A DNA stretch of 64,000 bases, taken from NCBI RefSeq assembly GCF_000373365.1, contig NZ_KB891159.1, forward strand, positions 62,001-126,000, written 5' to 3'. The notes beneath the pieces are model-generated. The model was not told the DNA's origin and did not search any database. It worked only from the letters and a program-made list of their open reading frames with translations. This DNA is from Parafrankia discariae (lineage in GTDB: Bacteria > Actinomycetota > Actinomycetes > Frankiales > Frankiaceae). Numbering within the stretch: position 1 is the stretch's first letter; each line of letters opens with the position of its first letter. The position numbers and the translations under genes are program-made. Positions 16,006 through 25,019 of the stretch are shown in pieces.

Positions 16006-18615
16006 TCAGCAGACTGGCTGGTAGGGGACGTCTGTGATGTCGCGTTGCCATTCGGCCGCGGTGATCTGGCGGGACGGGTCCGCGCAGGCGCGCGCGACCA
16101 GGCCGGCGTCGTCGATGCGGGAGATCCGGGCCGTGTGGTCGTCGCTGACGGTCACGATGGACGTGCCGTCCGGGGTGAACTCGACGGCCTGGACCCAGTC
16201 CCCGTGGCCGGAGACCCGGCCGGCCGGCGCGGGCTGGCCCGGCGCGGTCAGGTCCCACAGGTGGACGCTGGTGTCCCAGCCGGCGGTGGCCAGGGTCCGG
16301 CCGTCCGGGCTGTAGGCGACGTCGAAGACCCACTTCTCGTCCGCGCGGAACGACGCGGTCGCGCCCGGCCGCGTCGGGTCGGTGACGTCCCAGATCTTGA
16401 CCAGGCCGTCGTAGCCACCGGTGGCCAGGCGCCGGCCGTCGGGGCTGAAGGCGACCGTCCAGACGAAGTCCGTGTGGGCGGTGATGGCGGCCAGCGGGCG
16501 GGGCTGGCGCGGGTTGGCGATGTCCCACAGCCGCGCCGTGTGGTCGGCGCTCGCGGTGGCGAGGAGCTTGCCGTCCGGGCTGAAGGCGACCTCGTTGACC
16601 CAGCTGGTGTGCCGGTTAAGCACGGCGAGCTCGTGCGGCTGGCGCGGGTCGGTGATGTCCCACAGCCGGGCGGTGTTGTCGTAGCCCGAGGTGGCCAGCA
16701 TCCTCCCGTCGGGGGAGAAGGCGGCGTCGAGGACGTACCCGTTGTGCGCCAGCATGACCGACAGCTGCTTCGGCCTGGTCCGGTCGCTGATGTCCCACAG
16801 GCGCGCGGAACGGTCGTAGCCGACGGTCGCCAGCAGCTTCCCGTCGGGGCTGAACGCCGCGTCGAGCACCCAGGCGCCGTGCGCGTCGATGGTGGCCAGC
16901 TGCCGGGGGCGCGTCCGGTCGGAGACGTCCCACAGCCGGGCCACGTTGTCGGCCCCCGAGGTGGCGACGGTCCGACCGTCCGGGCTGATGCCCAGGCCGA
17001 GCACGGAGCCGGTGTGCCCGCTCAGCACGGTCGCGGTGGCGGCGGAATAGGACGTCCGCAGGCTGGCGCGGGCCTGCGGCACCGGGCTGATCCGGAACGC
17101 CGCGAGGCTCAGTCGCGCCGCCCGACCGGCGTCGGAGTCGCGCACCGCCTCGGCGGTCGCGGCCACCCGCCGCGCCACGTCGGCCTGTGTCTCCTCCTTG
17201 CCGGCACCGGTGCTGAAGGCCAGCGGGATGAGCGCGGCGATCAGCAGCAGCGCGAGCACCGGTGCCGCGAACAGCGCGATCCGGCGCCGCGAGGTGGCCG
17301 CGAGGAACCGGGTGGCCCGGGGTCCGGGCCCGCCGCCCGGCGCCGGCTGGCGGCGGTCGGCGGCCTGGTCGTGCTCGGGCGCCGGCTGCGCGGGGACGTC
17401 GGCGAGCGAGCGCGCCCCGTGCCCCGCCTCCCCGGCCCCGGTGCCGCCCGTGTCGGGGCCGGTGCCGCCCGTGCCCGCACCGGTGCCGGCGCTCGCACCG
17501 GTGGACTGCCCCCCCCGCGCGGTGCCGCCGCTCCGGCCCGGCGGCGGGGTTCCTCCGGCCTGCCCCGGCAGCGCGGCACCGGGGCTCTGGCCCGCCGGTG
17601 CGGCGCCGGCGGGAGCGCCGTCCACCGGCGGCGCCGCGGAACCGGCCCGCGGATCCGTGGCCGGGGTGATGACGGGGGTTGATCCCGTCCTGATGACCCG
17701 GGTGACGTCGGGGTCGGGATGGGTCGCCGGCCCCATGCCGACCAGCCGCAGGAACAGCTCCTGCGCGGACGGCCGCTGCGCCGGGTCCTTGCGCATGGCC
17801 TGCTCGACGATCGGTCGCAGCGCCGGGTCGAGGCCGTCCAGCAGCGGTTCCCGGTGGACGACCCGGTAGAGCTGGACCGGCGTCGGCCCGTCCCCGAACG
17901 GATAGGAGCCGGTGCCGGCGTAGGTGACGAGGCCGCCCCAGGCGAAGATGTCGGCCGCGGCGGTCACCGCCAGGCCGTTGGCCTGCTCGGGTGCCATGAA
18001 CGCCGGTGTCCCGATGCGCTGGATCTCCTGGCTGAGCATGGTCTGGGCGTCGAGGGCCCGGGCGATGCCGAAGTCGATCACCCGCGGGCCGAGGGTCGAG
18101 AGCAGCACGTTGGACGGTTTGAGGTCACGGTGCACCAGCCCGGCACCGTGGATGGCCGTCAGCGCGGCGGCGACGCTGACCGCCACCCGCTCCAGGTCCG
18201 CCGAGCGCAGCGGGCCCTCGACGGCCACGGCCTGCGCCAGCGTGAGGCCGTCGACGTACTCGGTGACCAGGTACGGCTGCCCGTCGGGCGGGTCGACCAC
18301 GTCGAGGACCTCGGCCGTGCAGAAGCGGGCGACCCGCCGGGCGACGTCCGCCTCCCGCCGGAACCTGGCCCGGAACTCGGGGACACGGGCCAGGTCGGCC
18401 CGAATGACCTTGACGGCCACCAGCCGGTCATCCGGGCTGCGCCCGAGGTAGACCGTGCCCATGCCGCCCTCGCCGAGACGCCCGAGCAGCCGGTAACGGC
18501 CGAGTTGTTCGGGGTCGTCCGAACCGAGTGGCAGAGCCAGGTTCGACGCGGCGGTGGTCGAGGGTCCGGTGGGATCCGGAGGCGGCGCGGTCTCCCAGTC
18601 CCGCTTTCGACGCAC
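16006..18615 (-). CDS. Transmembrane Ser/Thr protein kinase with seven-bladed WD40 domain
   Basis: An 869-residue PknB-type kinase. The kinase domain (about 40-300) is complete: glycine loop LGEGGMGTVYLG, catalytic Lys in VAVKVI, HRDLKPSNVLL and DFG in VIDFGIARAL. A Pro/Gly/Ala-rich linker leads to one membrane helix (IALFAAPVLALLLIAALIPLAF, about 442-464). Outside the membrane, residues 528-845 hold seven WD40 repeats, each with SPDGRxLAT-type and RLWDI-type strands, which is exactly one beta-propeller. The propeller is probably the sensor or a partner-binding platform. The GTG start follows a strong GGGGGGAG site. The gene stands alone, convergent with the methyltransferase gene. Confidence 0.9.
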   Translation of the reverse strand: MRRKRDWETAPPPDPTGPSTTAASNLALPLGSDDPEQLGRYRLLGRLGEGGMGTVYLGRSPDDRLVAVKVIRADLARVPEFRARFRREADVARRVARFCTAEVLDVVDPPDGQPYLVTEYVDGLTLAQAVAVEGPLRSADLERVAVSVAAALTAIHGAGLVHRDLKPSNVLLSTLGPRVIDFGIARALDAQTMLSQEIQRIGTPAFMAPEQANGLAVTAAADIFAWGGLVTYAGTGSYPFGDGPTPVQLYRVVHREPLLDGLDPALRPIVEQAMRKDPAQRPSAQELFLRLVGMGPATHPDPDVTRVIRTGSTPVITPATDPRAGSAAPPVDGAPAGAAPAGQSPGAALPGQAGGTPPPGRSGGTARGGQSTGASAGTGAGTGGTGPDTGGTGAGEAGHGARSLADVPAQPAPEHDQAADRRQPAPGGGPGPRATRFLAATSRRRIALFAAPVLALLLIAALIPLAFSTGAGKEETQADVARRVAATAEAVRDSDAGRAARLSLAAFRISPVPQARASLRTSYSAATATVLSGHTGSVLGLGISPDGRTVATSGADNVARLWDVSDRTRPRQLATIDAHGAWVLDAAFSPDGKLLATVGYDRSARLWDISDRTRPKQLSVMLAHNGYVLDAAFSPDGRMLATSGYDNTARLWDITDPRQPHELAVLNRHTSWVNEVAFSPDGKLLATASADHTARLWDIANPRQPRPLAAITAHTDFVWTVAFSPDGRRLATGGYDGLVKIWDVTDPTRPGATASFRADEKWVFDVAYSPDGRTLATAGWDTSVHLWDLTAPGQPAPAGRVSGHGDWVQAVEFTPDGTSIVTVSDDHTARISRIDDAGLVARACADPSRQITAAEWQRDITDVPYQPVC

Positions 18616-18678
18616 GGCTCCCCCCGAACCGAGATGGCTGACACCGCAGAGCCTACGCGTGCGCTCCGCGGCCTGCTT

Positions 18679-20766
18679 TCAGTGTGACGGCACCGGGCTC
18701 GTCACGCTCGGCGGGTCGCCTTTTGCCGTGGAACGCGTTGTCGCGGTCGTGGGGGTACTCGTGGCCTGGGAGCGTCCCGGCCCGGAAGGCCGGGAGTCGA
18801 CGGATGCGATGTCCACGGGTTCGGAGTCGTCCATCGTCGTGGATTCGGTCGACCCGTCCGGGGAAGACACCGGATGTGAATCCGCCGGTCGTGAATCCGC
18901 CGGTCCCCAGTCGGTCGTTCTCGGATCGTTCGTTCTCGGATCGTTTGTTTCCGGGCCGGCGGTTCCTGGAGTGGCGGTTTCCGGAGCGGCGGTTCTCAGG
19001 CGGGCCGCGCCCGGACCGGTCGGGCCCGGACGGGTCGGGCCCGGGTCGGCGTCAGGACCCTGGAACGCGATCCATCCGCAGCTCACCAGCACTGCCAGCG
19101 CGAGCGCGGCGCCGACCCACACCGTGGCGACGGCGGCGGCCGGCGGCCAGGGGGACCAGGCCGTCATCGCGTCCCAGGCGTCGGCGAGATCGCCACCCGG
19201 GGGCTTCCAGAAGTACGGCAGAACGGTTTTGACCGACCACCACTGGGCCGCCGCGGCGGCCGCGAAGAAAAGGACCGGAAAGACCCGGGAGACCCGTCGG
19301 CCGAAGGCCAGCGAGCCCATCCCGACGCCGATCGCCAGTGCCGGCAGGCCCGCGTACAGGTAACGCCCCGAGATCCCGCTGACGTGATGATGGTCGGCGA
19401 ACGCGAGGGCCGACTGCAGGGTCATCAACCCGAACAGGCCGATTGTCGGCCACAGCAGGAACAGCAGATTCACCCGCGTCCGGCCGTCGCGTCCCCGGAT
19501 GACCGCCAGCGCGAAAAGAACGACCACCGCGACGCTCGCGGGGCGGACGAACTCCGTCGGCAGGTTCGTCTCGAACCAGCCGAACGAGCCCCACCAGCGC
19601 AGGATCGTCCCGTTGACCAGGACCTCGGTGTAATCCCCCCAGTCGTCCAGGAGGTTGCCGAGCGGGAATCCGGGGGTCTCGGGCTGGAAGGTCCGGTACC
19701 GGACGAGGTTGACGACCCACCACCAGCCGCCGAACCCGATCATGAGCACGCCGCCGAGCAGGATCTGCCGCCAGGGCGGCCGGGTCGAGCCCGGCGGGAC
19801 CGCCATGAGGCCGGTCTCGGCGAGCAGGAACGGGGCGTCCGGGCCGCGCCGCGGCGGCGCGGGTGGGGCGTGCGCGTCCCGCCGGGCCCGCCGCCAGGCG
19901 ACGAGGTAGGCGAGCGCCGCCATCGGCACGAGCACGATCGCCAGCGATTTGGAGAACAGGGCGAGGCCGATGAACACCCCGGTCCACGCGGCCGTGCGCA
20001 GGGAGGTGTCCCCGCACAGGACGTAGACGATCGTCACCGTGGCCAGGCCCGCGGTCAGCGCGAGCAGGTTGTCGTTGTTGACACTCGATCCGATGTGGCT
20101 GAGCTGCGGGACCGCCAGGGGTACCAGCGCGGCGCAGGTGGACGCCACCCGGTTGCCGTCGCTGACCCGGTGCGCCCCCGCCCACGCGAGCAGCGGGATC
20201 GGCGCCACCATCAGCGCGCTCATCAGGCGCAGGATCCCGATGGTGACGTCCCAGCGCAGGTCGTCACCGTCGCCGCCGGGCAGCGCCCAGAGCACGGCGG
20301 CGCCGACCCAGTAGTACAGCGGCGGATGCTGGACGAGCTGCTGGATCTCCCCGGCGGGCTGCGGCTCGCCGTCGGGCTGGCGGATGTCGCCCATCTCGTC
20401 CCAGGTCGGGCGGTCGCCGCGCGGGGTGGCGTCGTCCTTGGCGATCGGGGCGTAGTCGAGGTCGTAGGGTAGCTTGTCGGTTCCGTAGGGTGATGCGGCT
20501 ATCGCGCCGACCCCGTCGGGACGGACGAACGCGTGGCCGGGGTGTGGCCATCCCGCGCCCTGGACCAGCCGCATCACCGCGTCGACGTGGTTCGGCTCGT
20601 CAGGCGCGTGGTACTGCGGCACCAGCACCGACCAGCTGGCGAGCAGGGCCGCGAACAGCCCGGTGATCAGCCAGATCGGCAGCGGTGCCGAGCGCAGCAG
20701 CATGATCGGCCGAAAACGCGCTCCGACCGGGTAACCGGTGGGGGAGACGGTCGGCGACGCGGACAC
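18679..20766 (-). CDS. GT-C-like polytopic membrane protein (DUF2142-type) with low-complexity tail
   Basis: A 695-residue protein. After the first helix (residues 25-48) the outer loop reads VPQYHAPDEPNHVDAVMRLV, the acidic DE..H signature of GT-C sugar transferases. HPPLYYWVGAAVLW and about ten more helices follow. Residues 575-695 are a hydrophilic tail of Thr/Asp/Pro repeats (TNDPRTNDPRTTD), encoded by 15-bp imperfect repeats near 18930-18970. It is similar in layout to the 2101-4092 protein. It follows the acetyltransferase gene after a four-base gap, so both are probably one operon. The sugar and acceptor are unknown. Confidence 0.7.
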   Translation of the reverse strand: MSASPTVSPTGYPVGARFRPIMLLRSAPLPIWLITGLFAALLASWSVLVPQYHAPDEPNHVDAVMRLVQGAGWPHPGHAFVRPDGVGAIAASPYGTDKLPYDLDYAPIAKDDATPRGDRPTWDEMGDIRQPDGEPQPAGEIQQLVQHPPLYYWVGAAVLWALPGGDGDDLRWDVTIGILRLMSALMVAPIPLLAWAGAHRVSDGNRVASTCAALVPLAVPQLSHIGSSVNNDNLLALTAGLATVTIVYVLCGDTSLRTAAWTGVFIGLALFSKSLAIVLVPMAALAYLVAWRRARRDAHAPPAPPRRGPDAPFLLAETGLMAVPPGSTRPPWRQILLGGVLMIGFGGWWWVVNLVRYRTFQPETPGFPLGNLLDDWGDYTEVLVNGTILRWWGSFGWFETNLPTEFVRPASVAVVVLFALAVIRGRDGRTRVNLLFLLWPTIGLFGLMTLQSALAFADHHHVSGISGRYLYAGLPALAIGVGMGSLAFGRRVSRVFPVLFFAAAAAAQWWSVKTVLPYFWKPPGGDLADAWDAMTAWSPWPPAAAVATVWVGAALALAVLVSCGWIAFQGPDADPGPTRPGPTGPGAARLRTAAPETATPGTAGPETNDPRTNDPRTTDWGPADSRPADSHPVSSPDGSTESTTMDDSEPVDIASVDSRPSGPGRSQATSTPTTATTRSTAKGDPPSVTSPVPSH

Positions 20767-20770
20767 CGGC

Positions 20771-21562
20771 TCAGCGCCAGTGGTCGATGTGTCCGACGAT
20801 CTTCGCCGGCGAGCCGGCCGCGATCGCCTTGGCCGGGACGTCCTTCGTCACCACGGCACCGGCGGCGACGACGGCGCTCTCCCCGACGGTCACACCCTTC
20901 AGCACGATCGCCCCGGCGCCGATCCAGGCCCGGTCCTCCAGCACGATCGGCCCGCTCATGGGCTGTTCCACTCCGTCCACGACCATGGGATGGAAGTCGT
21001 TGTCGAGCAGCTGGGTGTTCCACGACACGTTGCAGTAGGCGCCGATCTTCACCCGCTCCCGGACGAGGATCTTCGCGAAGCCGTTGATGTTGGCGAACGG
21101 GCCGAGCTCGAGCACCCCCGAGTCGACCACGACGCGGATCCCGCGCTGCAGCGAGACGACGCCCTCGCAGCGCACCCGGCCCTCCGGGTGCACGCGCAGG
21201 ATCGAGACGTCGTGCTTGGTGGTGAGCCCGAACGGGGCGAGCCCGATGCGCAGCGCGGCGCCGTCGGCGAACTCGATCCGCTCGTGACCCTCGATCACAG
21301 TCGGTGAACCGATCCAGATCGGCTGCTTGTGTGCCAGCGGATACCGAAGACCGGCCACGAACGAACGGGCCGAGGTCTCCCTCGCGGCCCGCAGAGTCCG
21401 TACATGGCGCACATACTCCCGTAGATCACCTCTGAACGTCCCCACGAGCGGTAACAGTAGGCGCAGTCCGGGGGCGACCGGAGTTCGGGCCCCGGTGCGG
21501 GCCGTGTCACCCTGGAGAGCGGACTGCCCGCGACCTGCCGGGGACGGAACGCGGGCGCGCAA
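20771..21562 (-). CDS. Left-handed beta-helix (hexapeptide) acyltransferase
   Basis: Up to 263 residues. The C-terminal half is a run of hexapeptide turns: [37 protein letters not shown], then [12 protein letters not shown], the standard ending of sugar O-acetyltransferases. NDFHPM contains the family catalytic His. It would transfer an acetyl group to a sugar of the envelope glycan. The start is uncertain. ATG at 21562 leaves only 23 bases to the divergent gene, so GTG at 21478, giving 235 residues, would leave more room for a promoter. Confidence 0.8.
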   Translation of the reverse strand: MRARVPSPAGRGQSALQGDTARTGARTPVAPGLRLLLPLVGTFRGDLREYVRHVRTLRAARETSARSFVAGLRYPLAHKQPIWIGSPTVIEGHERIEFADGAALRIGLAPFGLTTKHDVSILRVHPEGRVRCEGVVSLQRGIRVVVDSGVLELGPFANINGFAKILVRERVKIGAYCNVSWNTQLLDNDFHPMVVDGVEQPMSGPIVLEDRAWIGAGAIVLKGVTVGESAVVAAGAVVTKDVPAKAIAAGSPAKIVGHIDHWR

Positions 21563-21585
21563 CGACGACCGGGAGTCACACCGAC

Positions 21586-22530
21586 GTGAGTGTCAGCGCC
21601 ATCCATCCAGCCGAACAGCCGACGAAGACGGCTGTGGAGACACCGCCCTACGTGACCGTGGTGCTCCCCTGTTACAACGAGCAGGATCACGTCGTCCTCG
21701 AGCTCGAGCGCATCACGGCGGCGATGGACGTCAGCGGTTACAGCTACGAACTGCTGGTGATCGACGACAAGTCGACCGACGGCACGCTGGACGTCCTGCG
21801 CAACGTGGCGGAGAACTTCCCCCACATGCGGCTGATGCCGTTCCGGCGCAACGGCGGCTCGGGCACGGCGCGCCGCATCGGCACGCAGGAGGCCCGCGGG
21901 AAGATCGTCGTCTGGACCGACGCGGACATGACGTACCCGAACGAACGTATTCCGGAGTTTGTTCGCTACCTGGACGAAAACCCTGACGTGGATCAGGTCG
22001 TCGGTGCACGGACGACCGAGGAGGGCACGCACAAGTGGGCCCGCGTGCCGGCCAAGTGGTTCATTCGCATGGTCGCGCAGCGACTCTCCGGGACGAAGAT
22101 TCCCGACCTGAACTCCGGCCTACGCGCGTTCCGCCGGGACGTGTCGCTTCCGTACCTGCGCCTGCTGCCGCCGGGATTCTCCTGCGTCACCACCATCACG
22201 ATGGCGTTCCTGTCCAACCAGCACCCCGTGGACTACCTGCCGATCCACTACGCGAAGCGCTCGGGGACGTCCAAGTTCCACCCGTTCAAGGATGCCCGCC
22301 GCTACATCCTGCAGGTGCTGCGGATGGTCATGTACTTCGACCCGATCAAGGTCCTGATGCCGGTCGCCCTGTGGATCATGGCGCTCGGTTTCGTGAAGTT
22401 GATCGTCGACCTCGTCCGGTACGACCTGCGGGTGACCACCTCCACGCTGCTCGCGATCCTCGTCGGGTTCCAGATCGTGGTCCTCGCGCTGATCGGTGAC
22501 CTGGTGGCCCGGTCGCGCAGCGACACCTGA
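21586..22530 (+). CDS. GT2 polyprenyl-phosphate glycosyltransferase (DPM1/GtrB-like)
   Basis: A 314-residue membrane-linked GT-A enzyme. It shows [14 protein letters not shown], the donor motif [10 protein letters not shown], the metal-binding TDADMTYP near residue 110 and [11 protein letters not shown] near 180. Two C-terminal helices (about 248-268 and 280-303) anchor it. The family moves a sugar from a nucleotide donor to polyprenyl phosphate. The GT-C-like proteins at 2101 and 18679 would be natural users of such a product, though this link is inferred. The GTG start has GGGAG ten bases before it. It is followed after eight bases by the next glycosyltransferase. Confidence 0.88.
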   Translation: MSVSAIHPAEQPTKTAVETPPYVTVVLPCYNEQDHVVLELERITAAMDVSGYSYELLVIDDKSTDGTLDVLRNVAENFPHMRLMPFRRNGGSGTARRIGTQEARGKIVVWTDADMTYPNERIPEFVRYLDENPDVDQVVGARTTEEGTHKWARVPAKWFIRMVAQRLSGTKIPDLNSGLRAFRRDVSLPYLRLLPPGFSCVTTITMAFLSNQHPVDYLPIHYAKRSGTSKFHPFKDARRYILQVLRMVMYFDPIKVLMPVALWIMALGFVKLIVDLVRYDLRVTTSTLLAILVGFQIVVLALIGDLVARSRSDT

Positions 22531-22538
22531 GCGTCGGC

Positions 22539-23732
22539 GTGCGTATCGCGATCATCGGGCCGACCCATCCGTACAAGGGCGGGATAGCCCAGCACACCAC
22601 CGAGCTGGCGCACCGCCTGGCCGCCCGCGGGCACGAGGTGCGGGTCGAGTCGTGGTCCCGCCAGTACCCGGCGCGGCTCTACCCGGGCCAGCAGCGGGTC
22701 GACACCCCCGAAGGGACGCCGTTCCCCGCGACGTCCTACCCGCTGTCCTGGCGCCGCCCCGACTCGTGGCTCCGGCTGGGCCGCCGGCTGCGCGGCCCGG
22801 GCACCCCCGGTTCCGCCGCCGCCGCGGATCTCGTCGTGCTGGTCGTCGTGACCCCGATCCAGGCTCCCGCCTACCTGGGCATCCTGACCGGGCTGCGCGG
22901 GCTGGCGGGGCCGCGGGGTCGGGCCGCGGGCACCCGGCCGTCCCGGGCCGTCCTCGCGCTGTGCCACAACGTGCTGCCGCACGAGCGTCGGCGGATCGAC
23001 GAGCCGCTGGTCTCCGCGGTGCTCCGACGCTGCTCGGCCGTGCTGGTGCACACCGACCCGCAGGCGAAACTCGCCGCCGAGCTGACCGCCGCCCCCGTGC
23101 GCGTCGCCGAGATGGCACCCCACCTGTGGACCGCCGCCGACCAGGATCCGGCCCGCTCCGGGCCGGCGTCCGAGCCGACGCGCGGGCCGGCGTCCGGGCC
23201 GGCGCGTGAGCCGGCGCGTGAACTGCTCTTCTTCGGGCTGGTCCGGCCGTACAAGGGCCTCGACGTGCTGCTGCGCGCGCTCGCCGCCGGCCCCGAGGAC
23301 GTCCGCCTGACCGTGGCCGGGGAGTTCTGGGGCGGTATCGAGAGCACGCGGGCCCTGGTGGCCGAGCTGGGCCTCGGCGAGCGGGTCACGCTGCGCCCCG
23401 GCTACGTGCCGGCCGAGGACGTCCCCGCGCTGTTCGCCGCCGCGGACGCCCTCGTCCTGCCCTACCGGGCCGGCACCGCCTCGCAGAACGTCGACCTCGC
23501 GCATCTGCACGGCGTCCCCGTCGTCGCCACCCGCGTCGGCACGCTCACGACGTCCGTGCGCGACGGGGTGGACGGCCTGCTCGTGCCGCCCGACGACCCG
23601 GCGGCGCTGGCGGCGGCCCTGCGCCGGCTGTACGAGCCGGGAGTCCTCGCCGGGCTGCGCGCGAAGGTGGCCCCACCCGACATCGACAGCGCGTGGGACG
23701 GCTACCTCGACGCCGTGCTCGAACCGTGCTGA
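22539..23732 (+). CDS. GT4-family glycosyltransferase
   Basis: A 397-residue GT-B enzyme. The N-terminal domain has IIGPTHPYKGGIAQHTTELA and CHNVLPHERR. The donor domain has LLFFGLVRPYKGLDVLLRAL near 230 and VLPYRAGTASQNVDLAHLHG near 305, with VDGLLVPPDDPAALAAAL after it. Residues about 204-228 are a Pro-Ala-Gly linker of repeated GPASGPAREPAR units between the two Rossmann halves. GTG is the start. It is eight bases after the GT2 gene, so the two are probably co-translated. Confidence 0.85.
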   Translation: MRIAIIGPTHPYKGGIAQHTTELAHRLAARGHEVRVESWSRQYPARLYPGQQRVDTPEGTPFPATSYPLSWRRPDSWLRLGRRLRGPGTPGSAAAADLVVLVVVTPIQAPAYLGILTGLRGLAGPRGRAAGTRPSRAVLALCHNVLPHERRRIDEPLVSAVLRRCSAVLVHTDPQAKLAAELTAAPVRVAEMAPHLWTAADQDPARSGPASEPTRGPASGPAREPARELLFFGLVRPYKGLDVLLRALAAGPEDVRLTVAGEFWGGIESTRALVAELGLGERVTLRPGYVPAEDVPALFAAADALVLPYRAGTASQNVDLAHLHGVPVVATRVGTLTTSVRDGVDGLLVPPDDPAALAAALRRLYEPGVLAGLRAKVAPPDIDSAWDGYLDAVLEPC

Positions 23733-23740
23733 CGGCGCGG

Positions 23741-23770
23741 GCCCCGCTGCCGGCGGCCGGGGAGCGGGGC
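23741..23770 (+). terminator. GC-rich hairpin after glycosyltransferase gene
   Basis: GCCCCGCT and AGCGGGGC form an 8-bp stem closing a GC-rich loop, nine bases after the stop. There is no T tract, as is common in actinobacterial terminators. Confidence 0.55.
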
Positions 23771-23862
23771 GACCCGAAGTGTGTCGCCTATGAGTGTGTT
23801 CAGTTGGGTGTTCAACGGGTCGGGACCAGGTCCCGCCTGGTGGGAAAGGCAGACTGTGCGCC

Positions 23863-24576
23863 ATGAGTTCCCTACGTGACGACGCCCTGGCCTACGCCGG
23901 TCACCAGGTGCATGTCATGCGCCGCCGCGAGGTCGGGACCCTGCTCTCCTGGGCGGGCGACCTGCACGGACGGACCATGCTCGATGTCGCCGGCGGCGAC
24001 GGCTACTGGGCCGGCCAGGCGGTCCGCCGCGGCGCCCGCGCCGTCAGCCTGGACCTCGCCCGCCACAAGCTGGACTTCGGCAGCCGCCTGAAGCACCGCC
24101 CGAGCCTCGTCGAGGGCGACGCGCTGCGCCTGCCGTTCGCGCCCGCCACCTTCGACGTCGTCATGTCGGTCTGCGCGATCGAGCACTTCGACGACGGCCC
24201 GGCCGCCCTCGCCGAGATGGCCCGCGTGCTGCGCCCCGGCGGCGACCTGGTGATGTCCGCGGACGCCCTGACCCGGGCCGAGCGCTGGCCGGACCTGTTC
24301 GCCAGCCACCGCGAGCGCTACCACGTGCAGCACACCTATCCGGGTGAGCAGCTCACGAAGCTGCTCGGCGACGCCGGGCTCGAGGTGGTCCGCCAGACCT
24401 ACATGTTCCGGTCCGAACGGGCGGAGCGCCTCTACCTCAACCTGTCCGCCAAGGGCGGGCGCATCGGCTGGAACGCGGCCGCGGTCTTCTCCCCGCTGGT
24501 GGCCCTCTCCGACCGGCGCGCACCCGACACCACGGGCAGCGTCGTGCTGACCCACGCCCGCAGGCGGCAGCCCTGA
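23863..24576 (+). CDS. Class I SAM-dependent methyltransferase (Methyltransf_11)
   Basis: A 237-residue enzyme. SAM motif I is MLDVAGGDGYWAGQAV near residue 42, VEGDALRLPF follows near 85, and FDVVMSVCAIEHFDDG is motif II near 97-112. The tail has ARVLRPGGDLVMSAD. These are standard for small-molecule or sugar methylases. It lies between glycosyltransferase genes, so a glycan or lipid-linked sugar is the likely target. ATG at 23863 is chosen over the upstream frame because homology begins there and GGGAAAGG precedes it. Confidence 0.82.
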   Translation: MSSLRDDALAYAGHQVHVMRRREVGTLLSWAGDLHGRTMLDVAGGDGYWAGQAVRRGARAVSLDLARHKLDFGSRLKHRPSLVEGDALRLPFAPATFDVVMSVCAIEHFDDGPAALAEMARVLRPGGDLVMSADALTRAERWPDLFASHRERYHVQHTYPGEQLTKLLGDAGLEVVRQTYMFRSERAERLYLNLSAKGGRIGWNAAAVFSPLVALSDRRAPDTTGSVVLTHARRRQP

Positions 24577-24640
24577 ACACCGCGGCCGTGAACGCCGCGG
24601 CCGTGAACGCCGCGGCCCGGAAGCGGACCGGAGCCGTCTC

Positions 24641-24835
24641 GTGAGCGCGCCCGCGCCGCCCGCGCAGAAACTGCTGGCCGCGTTCCTCACCGTCATGCTC
24701 TTCGCGCTGGTCGTCTTCGGCCTCGGGGCCGCGTTCGACTCCTTCGGGCACCGCGGCTGGGGCTACGTCGTCGGCCTCGGCTGCTGCGCCGTCATGATCA
24801 TCGCCGGCCTGGTCGCGGCCCGCCGCGACCACTGA
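24641..24835 (+). CDS. Small two-helix membrane protein, function unknown
   Basis: A 64-residue protein from a GTG start. Two hydrophobic helices (about 10-31 and 40-59) are joined by FDSFGHRGWGY, and it ends in basic ARRDH. I do not recognise the family. It lies between a methyltransferase and a glycosyltransferase on the same strand. The spacer before it holds three copies of GAACGCCGCGGCCGT-like repeats. High third-position GC supports coding. Confidence 0.55.
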   Translation: MSAPAPPAQKLLAAFLTVMLFALVVFGLGAAFDSFGHRGWGYVVGLGCCAVMIIAGLVAARRDH

Positions 24836-24867
24836 CCCCACCCCCTGCCCCCCGCGCCTGCCGATGT

Positions 24868-24907
24868 GGGGCGGGTCGGTGAGTCCATGGACTCACCGAC
24901 CCGCCCC
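24868..24907. repeat. Perfect 40-bp palindrome
   Basis: Bases 24868-24887 are the exact reverse complement of 24888-24907, centred on CCATGG with no spacer. It lies 32 bases after the small membrane protein gene. It could be a terminator, an operator or a recombination site; no T tract follows. Confidence 0.85.
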
Positions 24908-25019
24908 GGTTGCTGAGGCTTGCGCGCCGCCTGTTGGGATTTTGTTGATTTGGGGCGGAGCTGGGCTGGGCGGGTGGGGTGGGGTCGGTGGGGGGCGCGG
25001 GGCGGGGGAGACTGGCGCC

